From Victivallis vadensis (GTDB lineage Bacteria > Verrucomicrobiota > Lentisphaeria > Victivallales > GWF2-50-93), in contig DYRX01000009.1 of NCBI GenBank assembly GCA_020718525.1, forward strand, positions 5,703 through 29,869: a stretch of DNA of 24,167 bases, in the 5' to 3' direction. Positions 1-7,638 of the stretch are shown here, one piece after another (position 1 is the stretch's first letter; each line of letters opens with the position of its first letter). The notes beneath the pieces were generated by a model that searched no databases, was not told the DNA's origin, and saw nothing but the letters and a program-made list of their open reading frames with translations. A program made the position numbers and the translations under genes.

Positions 1-260
1 CCCAGTTCCGGAATTTCATGGTCGGAGCGGCGGTTTTCGGATATGAAGGATATTTTTGATATTTTCTGGGAAATGTCGGCAGGATCAAAATATGAGCTGA
101 CTTCTGCGAGGACAGTTCCGCCCCCGCACCGTGAAATTCTTCCTATCTCGCCATACTGCTCGTAGAGAACCGTGTCGGCACCCTTCCTGGCGGCGGCAGT
201 TGCGGCGGCGAGTCCGGCATATCCGCCGCCTATCACGCATATGTCATGTTTTTCAGTCAT
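1..260 (-). CDS. FAD-dependent oxidoreductase, N-terminal part (runs off the window edge)
   Basis: Only the first 86 codons are inside the window; the gene continues past position 1. The start (ATG, complement of 258-260) lies 4 nt after the cdsA stop, so it is the last visible gene of the envelope operon. Residues 7-20 form a Rossmann dinucleotide-binding motif, GxGxxG (G11, G13, G16), followed by a strand ending in the acidic residue E34, as in FAD-binding proteins. A cysteine-glycine segment (RCGGG) follows near residue 45, loosely like geranylgeranyl-reductase or FAD_oxidored families. The substrate cannot be told from this fragment. Its position after uppS and cdsA suggests, as inference only, a redox step on a lipid or polyprenyl chain. 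The family level (FAD-binding) is much surer than any role. Confidence 0.75.
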   Translation of the reverse strand, partial: MTEKHDICVIGGGYAGLAAATAAARKGADTVLYEQYGEIGRISRCGGGTVLAEVSSYFDPADISQKISKISFISENRRSDHEIPEL

Positions 261-264
261 ATCT

Positions 265-1128
265 TCATCCGCATAAATGGTTTGCAGAAAATAGTATTAT
301 TCCGTAAAATACTGGAGCATTCAGCAAAAAACTATCCATGAGATCAAGAGCTCCGCCGATTCCGGGAATAGTTTTTCCTGAATCCTTGAGCGAAGCGGCG
401 CGTTTCAGGGAGGACTCCGCCATGTCTCCAAAAAATGATCCGAAAAAGAGTAGCACGCCAAGCAGAGCCGGGAGCATGCCAGTCTTGGAAACTCCAAACG
501 TTTCAGCGAAATAGAGGCTGGTGAAAACTGAAAGCAAAAGTCCGCATATGGTGCCTTCCCAGGATTTTTTCGGACTTATTGAAGGAAGGATTTTATGGTT
601 TCCACCCTTCATGAGAGCTGAACTGACCGTCCCTCCAAGATAGCCTCCGATGTCGGCGGACTTTGTCACAATCACCATAAAGACAAGCAGGCGTCTTCCG
701 TCCAGGCCCCCTTCATTGAACATGTATATGCCAAGCAGAGATGAGATTGGGAGCATGACGAGAAAAAACGCCCCTCCTGAAATGATGTCTGAAAAAATGC
801 CCTCCTTGTTTCCTGCATGCATGAGAATGAAAATCCAGAAAATGCAGATCATCAGAGAGCTTGGAAGGAAAAACGCTATGCCTTGGCGGAGATTGAGGCA
901 CGCACATAGGAATGAGAGCAGAAAGAAAAATATTCCCATGAAAGGGAGAAGGGGGGATGTTTTTGAAAGGAATATTTTGGAAAATATTGCCGAAGTCTCG
1001 GTCATCAGACAATAGGCAAGCATGGCGCCGACAGCGACAAATAATGCTGTTCCGGGCCAGCCGTCAAGAAAGACTGTGCCAAAAAGAATTGAAAAAAGAA
1101 ATACGGAACTGAAGAATCTTTTCAGCAT
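265..1128 (-). CDS. cdsA: Phosphatidate cytidylyltransferase (CDP-diglyceride synthase)
   Basis: This 287-residue polytopic membrane protein makes CDP-diacylglycerol from phosphatidic acid and CTP, the branch point of phospholipid synthesis. It has about eight hydrophobic segments, as in the family. The C-terminal CdsA signature is plain: S-x-LKR-x4-KDSGK-x-IPG-x-GG-x-LD-x-MD at about residues 240-268. Two positions differ from the classical pattern: the usual His before GG is Ile, and the Arg in D-R-x-D is Leu. The Asp/Lys residues that matter for metal and catalysis are kept. The start overlaps the end of uppS by 7 nt, with GAGA just upstream, pointing to translational coupling. The uppS-cdsA order is the common bacterial arrangement. 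Confidence 0.95.
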   Translation of the reverse strand: MLKRFFSSVFLFSILFGTVFLDGWPGTALFVAVGAMLAYCLMTETSAIFSKIFLSKTSPLLPFMGIFFFLLSFLCACLNLRQGIAFFLPSSLMICIFWIFILMHAGNKEGIFSDIISGGAFFLVMLPISSLLGIYMFNEGGLDGRRLLVFMVIVTKSADIGGYLGGTVSSALMKGGNHKILPSISPKKSWEGTICGLLLSVFTSLYFAETFGVSKTGMLPALLGVLLFFGSFFGDMAESSLKRAASLKDSGKTIPGIGGALDLMDSFLLNAPVFYGIILFSANHLCG

Positions 1129-1835
1129 TTTCTCAAACCGAAGCGCCTTTCCCGCTTTTTGAACGAGCCAAGAGCTTCGGCAATATCGTCCCTACCAAAA
1201 TCCGGCCAGCATTTTTCGCTGAAGCAAAGCTCGGAATATGAAATCTGCCAGAGCAGAAAATTACTCAGCCTCAGTTCGCCGCTTGTCCTGATCATTATGT
1301 CGGGATCGGGAATATCTGGAGCATACATCATGCTCCTGAAGAGATTTTCATCAATGTCGCCTGGCTTCAGAAGACCTTTCGAGACTTCATTGACGAGCTT
1401 TTTGGCGGCATCCACTATCTCCGATCTGCTTCCATAGCTGATGGCAAGAATAAGATGCCCCCCATCGTTTGAACTTGTCTCATTGATGGCGCTCTTCAGA
1501 ATCCTTTTTGTCGCAAGTGGAAGCTTCTCTATGTCCCCTATGGCACGAAGCCTTATTCCCTCCTCCTTCATCTTCGGAAGATTTTCAGAGATGAAGCTTC
1601 TCAGTAAAAACATCAGACTTGCCACTTCGGAAGGAGGGCGCTTCCAGTTCTCAGTACTGAAAGCATACAGAGTCAAATATTTCACTCCGAATTCTTTGCA
1701 GGCCTCCAGGATTGTTCTTACGTTTTTCGCACCTGCCTTGTGCCCTTCTGCGACACGAAGTCCGCGCTTTTCCGCCCAGCGCCTGTTTCCATCCATGATT
1801 ATGGCGATATGCCTAGGGCTTTCAGCAGGCTCCAT
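1122..1835 (-). CDS. uppS: Isoprenyl transferase (undecaprenyl diphosphate synthase)
   Basis: This cis-prenyltransferase condenses isopentenyl diphosphate onto farnesyl diphosphate to make undecaprenyl diphosphate, the carrier lipid for peptidoglycan and surface polysaccharides. The start at 1835 gives 237 residues, the usual length. It is preceded at about 6 nt by a strong GAGGAGGAG ribosome site and the family homology begins right there. A longer frame reaches 1922 but adds 29 unconserved residues. Visible motifs are IMDGNRRWA (residues 13-21, catalytic Asp15), LYAFSTENWKRP (56-67) and the IRTSGELRLSNFLLWQ segment near 182-197, with the Glu of SYSEL at 202. It overlaps the upstream isomerase gene by 14 nt and the downstream cdsA by 7 nt, so the three are almost certainly one transcript. 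Confidence 0.95.
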   Translation of the reverse strand: MEPAESPRHIAIIMDGNRRWAEKRGLRVAEGHKAGAKNVRTILEACKEFGVKYLTLYAFSTENWKRPPSEVASLMFLLRSFISENLPKMKEEGIRLRAIGDIEKLPLATKRILKSAINETSSNDGGHLILAISYGSRSEIVDAAKKLVNEVSKGLLKPGDIDENLFRSMMYAPDIPDPDIMIRTSGELRLSNFLLWQISYSELCFSEKCWPDFGRDDIAEALGSFKKRERRFGLRKC

Positions 1836-2463
1836 AAATCTCCTCCTCAAGAGCGGCGCAAAGGGCATGATAGATCGGAAGATGCAGCTCCTGAGCCTTG
1901 TATGTCTCAGTTTCCGGAACATTTATCAGGGCGTCTGCATGGGGCGCGGCTTTTCCGCCAACTGCAGTTGTGAAAAGAATCGTTTTAATCCCTTTTGCCT
2001 TCGCCACCATCATCGCGTTCAAAATGTTGGGGGAATTGCCAGAACATGAGAACGACACCAGGCAGTCACCTGGATCTCCAAGCACAAATACCTGCTGGGC
2101 ATAGAGCATTTCGTAACTGCAGTCATTCGAAAAGGCGGTCACAAAGGCTGGATCGCCGACTAAAGCGATGGATCTTATTCCACTTTGAAGACCGGAGGCA
2201 ATCCTCTCGGATTCGCAAGCCCCATAAAGCCTTTCAAGCTGGCTCCGAAAATCCTTTCCAATTGGTCGCGGCAGAATAAAAGACTTCATCAGCTCTCCAA
2301 CCATATGGCCAGCGTCCGATGCGCTTCCGCCGTTCCCACAGGCAAAAATCTTTCCCCCCCTCTGTACTGTCTCCTTGAGGACTGAAAAAGCTGTCGAAAT
2401 ATTGACTTCAATGGCTTGAAGTCGCGGATATCTGATATAAAGTTCCGCAGTTTGATGTGGCAT
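1822..2463 (-). CDS. SIS-domain phosphosugar isomerase, GmhA/DiaA type
   Basis: This 213-residue protein is a single SIS domain. It shows the GmhA-type signature GNGGSASDAGHMVGE (residues 43-57, with the candidate catalytic Glu57), the phosphate loop SCSGNSPN (139-146) and a C-terminal Q-E-L-H (191-194) plus His199. These resemble the metal/active-site Gln and His residues of sedoheptulose-7-phosphate isomerase. That enzyme makes D-glycero-heptose-7-phosphate for LPS inner core or for heptose modification of surface glycans. The DnaA-binding paralogue DiaA has the same fold, and adjacency to dnaN leaves that alternative open, but the kept catalytic residues favour an enzyme. It is the first gene of the minus-strand operon, with only a weak AGAGA near the ATG. 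Confidence 0.85.
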   Translation of the reverse strand: MPHQTAELYIRYPRLQAIEVNISTAFSVLKETVQRGGKIFACGNGGSASDAGHMVGELMKSFILPRPIGKDFRSQLERLYGACESERIASGLQSGIRSIALVGDPAFVTAFSNDCSYEMLYAQQVFVLGDPGDCLVSFSCSGNSPNILNAMMVAKAKGIKTILFTTAVGGKAAPHADALINVPETETYKAQELHLPIYHALCAALEEEIYGAC

Positions 2464-2496
2464 TCTCTTAGGCGCTCCGAATTTCGATTTCGAGTG

Positions 2497-2512
2497 TTGA
2501 CAAAGATGTCAA
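2497..2512. promoter_or_regulatory. Perfect inverted repeat TTGACA-N4-TGTCAA upstream of the isomerase operon
   Basis: A 6-bp perfect inverted repeat (TTGACA, spacer AAGA, TGTCAA) lies 34-49 bp before the start of the minus-strand operon. Each arm reads as a consensus -35 hexamer on one strand, but no good -10 follows on the minus strand. It may be an operator or part of a binding-site cluster. The symmetry is directly visible; the function is inferred. Confidence 0.4.
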
Positions 2513-2594
2513 TCACCTGTTGAAAATTTTTGATAAGCTGTTAATTCAAAACCTTTCAACATGCGATTATTGACAAATTAGAGGCTGTCCGCAG

Positions 2595-2610
2595 GAATGC
2601 AAGTGCATTC
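2595..2610. promoter_or_regulatory. Perfect inverted repeat GAATGCA-AG-TGCATTC upstream of dnaN
   Basis: Seven-bp perfect arms separated by 2 nt lie 81-96 bp upstream of the dnaN start, just before two TATAAT sequences. Size and symmetry suit a dimeric helix-turn-helix repressor operator. No T-run follows, so it is not a terminator. The symmetry is seen directly; the operator role is inferred. Confidence 0.4.
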
Positions 2611-2631
2611 TATCAACATTGTGAACAGACT

Positions 2632-2663
2632 TATAATAATAGGATCTAAACAATCTATATAAT
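2632..2663 (+). promoter_or_regulatory. Possible dnaN promoter region with two TATAAT hexamers
   Basis: Exact TATAAT hexamers occur at 2632-2637 and 2658-2663, in an AT-rich stretch 28-59 bp before the dnaN ATG. Neither has a recognisable -35 box at 16-18 bp, so at best one is an activator- or extended-element-dependent promoter. This is weak evidence. Confidence 0.25.
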
Positions 2664-2690
2664 AATATCTTAGAAAGAGAAGGTGCTTTG

Positions 2691-3782
2691 ATGAAGCTTA
2701 AAATCAAGAAGTCGGATCTTGCCTCAGGACTTGAAAAGGTATCTGGAATCGTTGCTACCAGAACATCCTTGCCAATTCTCTACAATGTTCTTGTCGTCGC
2801 CAAGGACAATGCACTGTCCATGCTTGCGACAGACCTCGAAAACAGGGTCATAGTCGAACTTCCGGCAGACGTGAAGGAGCCAGGGGAAGTCACTATGCCA
2901 GTTAAAAAATTTATCGAAGTGCTAAGGGATGTCAGAGACGAGGAACTCAACCTTGAGACCGAGCAGAACACCATACGTGTCAATTTTAAGAATGGCTATT
3001 GCGTGGCGCCGACCTTGCCTGCTGAAGATTTTCCAAAATTTGACGAATTTGCGGCGAAGCTGTCCTTCAAAATGCCGCAGATTGAATTTTCAAGGATGCT
3101 GAAAAGCGTCAGCTACGCCGCACTCAAGGACGACAGCAGGAAAACTTTGAACGGTGTTTTTGTAAGTTTGAAGCAGAGCGTCCTCGTGACTGTCGCTACC
3201 GATGGAAAAAGGCTGGCGCTCTTCGAGAAGCAGGTTGAAAATCTCATGTCGTCTGATGGGGACTCTATAATTACTTTGAAGACGGCTGTCGAGCTCGAGA
3301 GACTTCTTGGAACAGAAGGCGATGTCATTGCCGAGATCGGTGAGAACATGGTTTCTTTCAAGATTGGGAACACAATTATAACTTCCAAACTTCAGGAAGG
3401 CACATATCCGAACTACAAGCAGGTTATTCCGACATCCTTCACAAAAAAGGCGGAACTGAACATCACCTCCCTGCTGGTCCCTTTGCGCCTCGTCTCAGCC
3501 TTTGCCTCCGAATCTCAGCCATTTGTCAAGTTTCTGCTCACTGAAAATTCAATGCTCTTGACTGCAAATTCGCCTGAAAATGGATATGGTGAAGAGCGCG
3601 TCGAGATAAATTATCCAGGTTCTGAAATCGGCGTTTCGTTCAATCCAAAATTTTTAGTGGATCCGCTCAAGGCAATGGATGCAGACAAAGTTGTATTTCA
3701 GTTCAATGACGGCTACAGTCCTGTAATGCTTTCCACTGGCGGTGATGAGTTTTCCTACGTAATAATGCCGATAAGAAAATAA
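2691..3782 (+). CDS. dnaN: DNA polymerase III beta subunit (sliding clamp)
   Basis: The 363-residue product has the usual length and three-repeat architecture of the beta clamp, which encircles DNA and tethers the replicative polymerase. Recognisable segments are the N-terminal SGLEKVSGIVATRTSLPILYN region, LATDLENR near residue 45, the ATDGKRLA segment of domain 2 near 170-180, and the terminal YVIMPIRK, where the family typically ends YxxMPxR. The start is the ATG at 2691, with AGAAGG 7 nt upstream; an in-frame TTG three bases earlier is less likely. It is transcribed away from the minus-strand envelope operon. dnaA, recF and gyrB, its frequent partners, are not in the window. The stop TAA touches the ATG of the next gene. 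Confidence 0.97.
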   Translation: MKLKIKKSDLASGLEKVSGIVATRTSLPILYNVLVVAKDNALSMLATDLENRVIVELPADVKEPGEVTMPVKKFIEVLRDVRDEELNLETEQNTIRVNFKNGYCVAPTLPAEDFPKFDEFAAKLSFKMPQIEFSRMLKSVSYAALKDDSRKTLNGVFVSLKQSVLVTVATDGKRLALFEKQVENLMSSDGDSIITLKTAVELERLLGTEGDVIAEIGENMVSFKIGNTIITSKLQEGTYPNYKQVIPTSFTKKAELNITSLLVPLRLVSAFASESQPFVKFLLTENSMLLTANSPENGYGEERVEINYPGSEIGVSFNPKFLVDPLKAMDADKVVFQFNDGYSPVMLSTGGDEFSYVIMPIRK

Positions 3783-4370
3783 ATGAGACTGTATTTTCTG
3801 AAATTATTCTGCGCTTTGCTTGCGCTTCAGATCCTGATTGAACTGTCGGCTCAGGATGCGCCGCCGCTTCCCGTTCCACCGCAGGTTCAGGACCAGCAGA
3901 GTCCGGCTCCACCTCCTGTTCCTCCGGCACCACCAGCCCCAAAAAGGCTCAGGACTGCAGAAGTCATACAGGCGGAAATTTGCAAATACGATCCGACGGG
4001 TACCACTGTCATGCAATTGGAGGCTGTCAAAGAAACCGAAGCGATTGCTTTGCTGAGTCTTAAGCTAGACAAAGGCCGTTCACTGAGCGTCTTTGACTAT
4101 GTTCTAACTGATTCGTCAGGAGCGACTTATCAGACGGCGGCGATACGTCTCAACGATGCTGTGTTTGATGGATCGCAGACGGAATTGAAGAGCGATGGAA
4201 CGCAGATTTATACGCTTCTTTTCTTTGTTCCGCCGCAGAACGGAGAAAAGATCTCTTTCAACCTGAAAAACAGGCTCCTGGACGATTTTAAGGACAGCCT
4301 GGATCTTGATTTTACAGTAGTCACTGCGCCAACTCCGTTTTCCCTTCTTGGTCAGAATCAGGCAAAATGA
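3783..4370 (+). CDS. Small secreted proline-rich protein of unknown function
   Basis: The 195-residue product begins with a classic Sec signal peptide: Arg/Lys start, hydrophobic core to about residue 21, likely cleavage after LSA or SAQ near 23-24. A low-complexity Pro/Ala/Gln linker follows to about residue 53. The remaining 140 residues look like a soluble beta-rich domain with alternating hydrophobic residues (for example SVFDYVLTD and YTLLFFVPP). I do not recognise the family. The ATG follows the dnaN stop with no gap (TAAATG), so it is probably translated by termination-reinitiation. That is an odd partner for a clamp gene. A strong terminator follows directly. The Pro-rich linker could tether the domain near the envelope or to a partner; this is inference. 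Confidence 0.8.
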   Translation: MRLYFLKLFCALLALQILIELSAQDAPPLPVPPQVQDQQSPAPPPVPPAPPAPKRLRTAEVIQAEICKYDPTGTTVMQLEAVKETEAIALLSLKLDKGRSLSVFDYVLTDSSGATYQTAAIRLNDAVFDGSQTELKSDGTQIYTLLFFVPPQNGEKISFNLKNRLLDDFKDSLDLDFTVVTAPTPFSLLGQNQAK

Positions 4371-4375
4371 AATTC

Positions 4376-4400
4376 GGACGGCATCAAAGCCGTCTTTCTT
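4376..4400 (+). terminator. Rho-independent terminator after the dnaN transcript
   Basis: GACGGC (4377-4382) pairs with GCCGTC (4389-4394) around a 6-nt ATCAAA loop. A G-T pair at the base and the T-rich tail TTTCTT follow. It starts a few bases after the secreted-protein stop and separates the dnaN unit from the export operon. Confidence 0.8.
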
Positions 4401-4478
4401 GCAAAACAAAAAATTCTGATCGCTAAAGCAACAATTTTCAGCTCAAAAGTTTATACTCGGAATTGGAATGGAATATCA

Positions 4479-5195
4479 ATGATTGAATCTGAAAATGTTG
4501 AAATCTGCCTCTCCGGAGTCGAAAAAACTTTTGTGATGGGAGAGGTTCAAGTGCCTGTGTTGCGCGGCGTAGATCTCGAAATTTTCCGTCGTGAAATCAC
4601 AGTTATTCTTGGAGCATCCGGCTCTGGGAAGAGCACCCTTCTTAATATTATTGGTGGAATTGATAAACCATCAGCTGGAGAAATCTGCTTTGACAACTCG
4701 GATATAGCAAAATTCAACGGAGGACAGCTTACAGCCTATAGACGCAAAAACATCGGTTTCGTGTTCCAGTTCTATAATCTTGTTCCGACACTGACAGCAA
4801 AGGAAAACGTTGAAGTAGCGACTGAAATTGCAGATGACCCGATGAATCCTGATGAGGCGTTGGAGCTTGTCGGTCTATCCGACAGAAAAGAACATTTCCC
4901 TGCTCAGATGTCTGGCGGACAGCAACAACGCGTATCCATTGCTAGAGCTCTGGCAAAAAAACCTCGTTTAATGCTCTGCGATGAACCAACAGGCGCGCTG
5001 GATGCGAAAACCGGGCAACAGGTTCTGCAGACTCTACTTGATCTCAACAAACGGCTCGGGACAACTATCATAATAATTACACACGCCACACCGATAGCGA
5101 AACTCGCACATCGCGTGATACATTTGAACAGCGGAGTCATTGCTGGCTCTGAAAAAAATATCAAACAGGCGAAAATAGAGGAGATTGACTGGTAA
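4479..5195 (+). CDS. ABC transporter ATP-binding protein, LolD/MacB type
   Basis: The 238-residue ATPase has all catalytic elements: Walker A GASGSGKST (45-53), Q-loop Gln97, signature MSGGQQQR (144-151), Walker B LMLCDEPTG (164-172) and the H-loop His202. The FVFQFYNLVPTLTAKEN segment is typical of the LolD/MacB/FtsE subgroup that works with FtsX-type permeases in mechanotransmission rather than direct substrate pumping. It is the first gene of a three-gene operon with a permease (65 nt downstream) and a membrane fusion protein. Together they resemble MacAB or DevBCA-like exporters, with the ATPase as a separate polypeptide rather than fused. The substrate is unknown. The ribosome site is poor (GGAATGG about 6-12 nt upstream). 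Confidence 0.93.
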   Translation: MIESENVEICLSGVEKTFVMGEVQVPVLRGVDLEIFRREITVILGASGSGKSTLLNIIGGIDKPSAGEICFDNSDIAKFNGGQLTAYRRKNIGFVFQFYNLVPTLTAKENVEVATEIADDPMNPDEALELVGLSDRKEHFPAQMSGGQQQRVSIARALAKKPRLMLCDEPTGALDAKTGQQVLQTLLDLNKRLGTTIIIITHATPIAKLAHRVIHLNSGVIAGSEKNIKQAKIEEIDW

Positions 5196-5260
5196 AACAG
5201 TCCTCGCTCACGAAATCCTGAGGTTCCAATATAAATTCGGCAAAAAAATCAAGCGGAACA

Positions 5261-7633
5261 GTGCTGAACCGCAAACTGTGCCGAGATCTATGGCAATCGA
5301 AGGGAATCCTGCTTGCCGTGATGGCAATTATTGCGGTCGGAGTAGGCTCGATGGTGGGGATGACTGGAACTGCCATTGACCTGATCTCCGCAAAAAACTC
5401 CTACTATTCAACCTGCAGAATGGCCGATTTCTGGGTGACCTTGAAAAAGGCTCCATCAGCGGACATTGAAAATCTGCTCAGCATCAGAGGTGTTTCAGAG
5501 ATTCAGACACGAATAGAATATCCAGTCACTGTCAATATGCCGGAAATTCCAGAGCCAATCAGTGGACTGGCCATATCACTGCCGGACAGACCTTCCAGTC
5601 AAATCAACAACATACTACTAAGAAGTGGTACATATTTCACGCAGGAAAACCGTGATGAAGTCATTGTCTCAGAAAAATTTGCTGCTGCACATAAAATTGT
5701 TTCTGCTTCATTCATCAAGCTTGTCCTGAATGGGCAGGAGAAGAATCTGTTCGTTGTCGGAATAGCAATTTCACCAGAATACATTTATCTGACTCAGCCT
5801 GGAAATGCCATGCCAGCTCCTGGCAAATATGGAATATTTTGGATAAAACGCAGTTTTGCGGAGGACATTTTAGATTTTCACGGAGCCTGCAACAGCGTGG
5901 CCGGACTGCTTGATCACGGCTACAGACTTACACCTGATTTGCCGCTCGATGAAATCAGACACGCACTGGCTCCCTACGGCGTTTTCAACTGTGAATCTCT
6001 AAGCGAGCAAAGCTCTAATCTAACTCTCGGCACAGAAATAAGTGGAATCAAACAGCAGGCGACAGTTTTTCCGCTCGTATTCCTGGGAGTTGCCGCAATG
6101 GTGCTCAACGTAATTATGTTGCGGATGACAGAACAGGACCGCGTTGTTATTGGAACCCTCAAGGCTATTGGTGTTTCAACCAGTGCTGTGATGCTTCATT
6201 ATATAAAGTTCGGAGCCATCGTAGGACTTCTTGGTGGAATTACGGGCTGTCTTCTCGGAACTTGGATTAACAACGCGATGATCGGCATGTACCATGGACT
6301 ATATACTTTCCCGCATCTGGAAAGTCATTGCTATCCTAGTCTAATGATTCTTGGCATAGTTGCGGCAATGCTATGCGCTGTTCTCGGCGCTCTCCGCGGA
6401 ACAAAACGTATAATACGTCTGAACCCGGCCGAGGCAATGCATCCGCCAGCGCCGCCCGGCATGGGGAAAATCATAATAGAAGAATGGAGCTGGCTTTGGA
6501 AAAAACTCGATTTCAGATGGCAGATTGTAATGCGATCACTATTCAGAAATCCGGGACGTACGGCAGTAGCTGTCTGCGCGTCCGCGATGGGAGCCGCAAT
6601 CCTCGTCATGGCGCTCGGAATGAACAACTCAATCATGTTTATGGTTAAGTTCCAGTTCGAGAAAGTTCTGCGCGGCGATTATACACTGACATTCAGAAGC
6701 GAGCTGGACGGCGGAGCACTGCTCGATATAAAACGCATTCCGGGCGTTGCCCTCGCGGAACCGCAGATGGATATCCCATGCGACTTCATAAGCGGTAGTC
6801 ACCGCAGGAAAGGCGTTATAACAGGACTTGTTCAAAATGCAAAACTTACTGTCCCATGCTGCATTGACGGAAACCCTGTCAAAGTGCCTGAAACTGGACT
6901 TCTCATGACAAGACGCCTCGCTGAAGAGCTGAATTTGAGAATAGGAGACATGCTTACTATTGTCCCCGTGAAAGGATTGCGAAAACCGCAAAATATACCG
7001 GTCCGCGGCTTGGTGGACAGCTCATTTGGAATAGCAGTCTACGCAAATTATGATTATCTAAATCAGCTTGTGTATGAAGAAAACGCCGTATCGGCGATTC
7101 AGCTCAAAGGACGCTTCAACCGGGATGAATGGCTTAATCTTGCTTCAGAAGCAAAAAAATGGCCTCTGCTCTCCTCTCTGGAAAGCATGGCGGCACAGAA
7201 GAGGCAGATCAATGAAAAACTTGTGAAATCACTGCAGGGCATGTCCTTTGCAATGGTATTGTTTGCAGGTGTTATTTTCTTCGGTGCAATCCTTAATTCC
7301 GTCCTTATATCGCTGGCAGAGAAAAAACGCGAAATTGCTACTTTCCGCGTACTAGGGTACTATCCGCTCGAGGTTGGCTCAATATTTTGGAGAGAAACCG
7401 TGTCCACAAACCTGATTGGAGTGCTCGCAGGCATGCCGCTCGGATATTTTCTGCTCTACGGCATGAGTCTCGGATTCCGCAACGAAGTTTATGCCATGTA
7501 TTGCGTGGTTGATCCGTCAACATGGATTTTAACTGTTTTTCTTGCATTCGCATTTACATTTTCGGCACATCTTATTGTGCAGAATTTAATCAACAAAATG
7601 AACTGGAGCGAAGCTCTGCAGATGAAGGAGTAA
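5261..7633 (+). CDS. ABC transporter permease with duplicated FtsX domains
   Basis: This 790-residue inner-membrane protein has an N-terminal transmembrane helix (about residues 15-40) and a large extracytoplasmic domain of about 220 residues. A first FtsX block follows (hydrophobic segments about 268-400), ending in the RLNPAEAM motif common in FtsX-like permeases. A cytoplasmic link (WRWQIVMRSLFRNP-like) leads to a second helix, a second periplasmic domain, and a second FtsX block (about 660-785) ending NWSEALQMKE. The duplicated layout means one polypeptide may provide both half-permeases. The start is probably the GTG at 5261; no ATG exists upstream before an in-frame stop at 5219, and the ribosome site is weak (GCGGAA). 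The next gene follows at once with AAGGAG covering this gene's end. Confidence 0.9.
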   Translation: MLNRKLCRDLWQSKGILLAVMAIIAVGVGSMVGMTGTAIDLISAKNSYYSTCRMADFWVTLKKAPSADIENLLSIRGVSEIQTRIEYPVTVNMPEIPEPISGLAISLPDRPSSQINNILLRSGTYFTQENRDEVIVSEKFAAAHKIVSASFIKLVLNGQEKNLFVVGIAISPEYIYLTQPGNAMPAPGKYGIFWIKRSFAEDILDFHGACNSVAGLLDHGYRLTPDLPLDEIRHALAPYGVFNCESLSEQSSNLTLGTEISGIKQQATVFPLVFLGVAAMVLNVIMLRMTEQDRVVIGTLKAIGVSTSAVMLHYIKFGAIVGLLGGITGCLLGTWINNAMIGMYHGLYTFPHLESHCYPSLMILGIVAAMLCAVLGALRGTKRIIRLNPAEAMHPPAPPGMGKIIIEEWSWLWKKLDFRWQIVMRSLFRNPGRTAVAVCASAMGAAILVMALGMNNSIMFMVKFQFEKVLRGDYTLTFRSELDGGALLDIKRIPGVALAEPQMDIPCDFISGSHRRKGVITGLVQNAKLTVPCCIDGNPVKVPETGLLMTRRLAEELNLRIGDMLTIVPVKGLRKPQNIPVRGLVDSSFGIAVYANYDYLNQLVYEENAVSAIQLKGRFNRDEWLNLASEAKKWPLLSSLESMAAQKRQINEKLVKSLQGMSFAMVLFAGVIFFGAILNSVLISLAEKKREIATFRVLGYYPLEVGSIFWRETVSTNLIGVLAGMPLGYFLLYGMSLGFRNEVYAMYCVVDPSTWILTVFLAFAFTFSAHLIVQNLINKMNWSEALQMKE

Positions 7634-7638
7634 AAATC

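Noticed and set aside
1441..2049. 202-codon plus-strand frame over uppS and the isomerase gene
   Set aside because: It is antisense to two well-supported genes and has no recognisable motif.
2570..2598. TTGACA at 2570-2575 as the dnaN -35 box
   Set aside because: No acceptable -10 sequence lies 16-18 bp downstream, and both TATAAT hexamers are too far away.
7522..7638. Extended N-terminus for the HlyD-type adaptor
   Set aside because: It would lie within the permease gene, has no ribosome site, and the ATG at 7639 has AAGGAG plus a proper membrane anchor.
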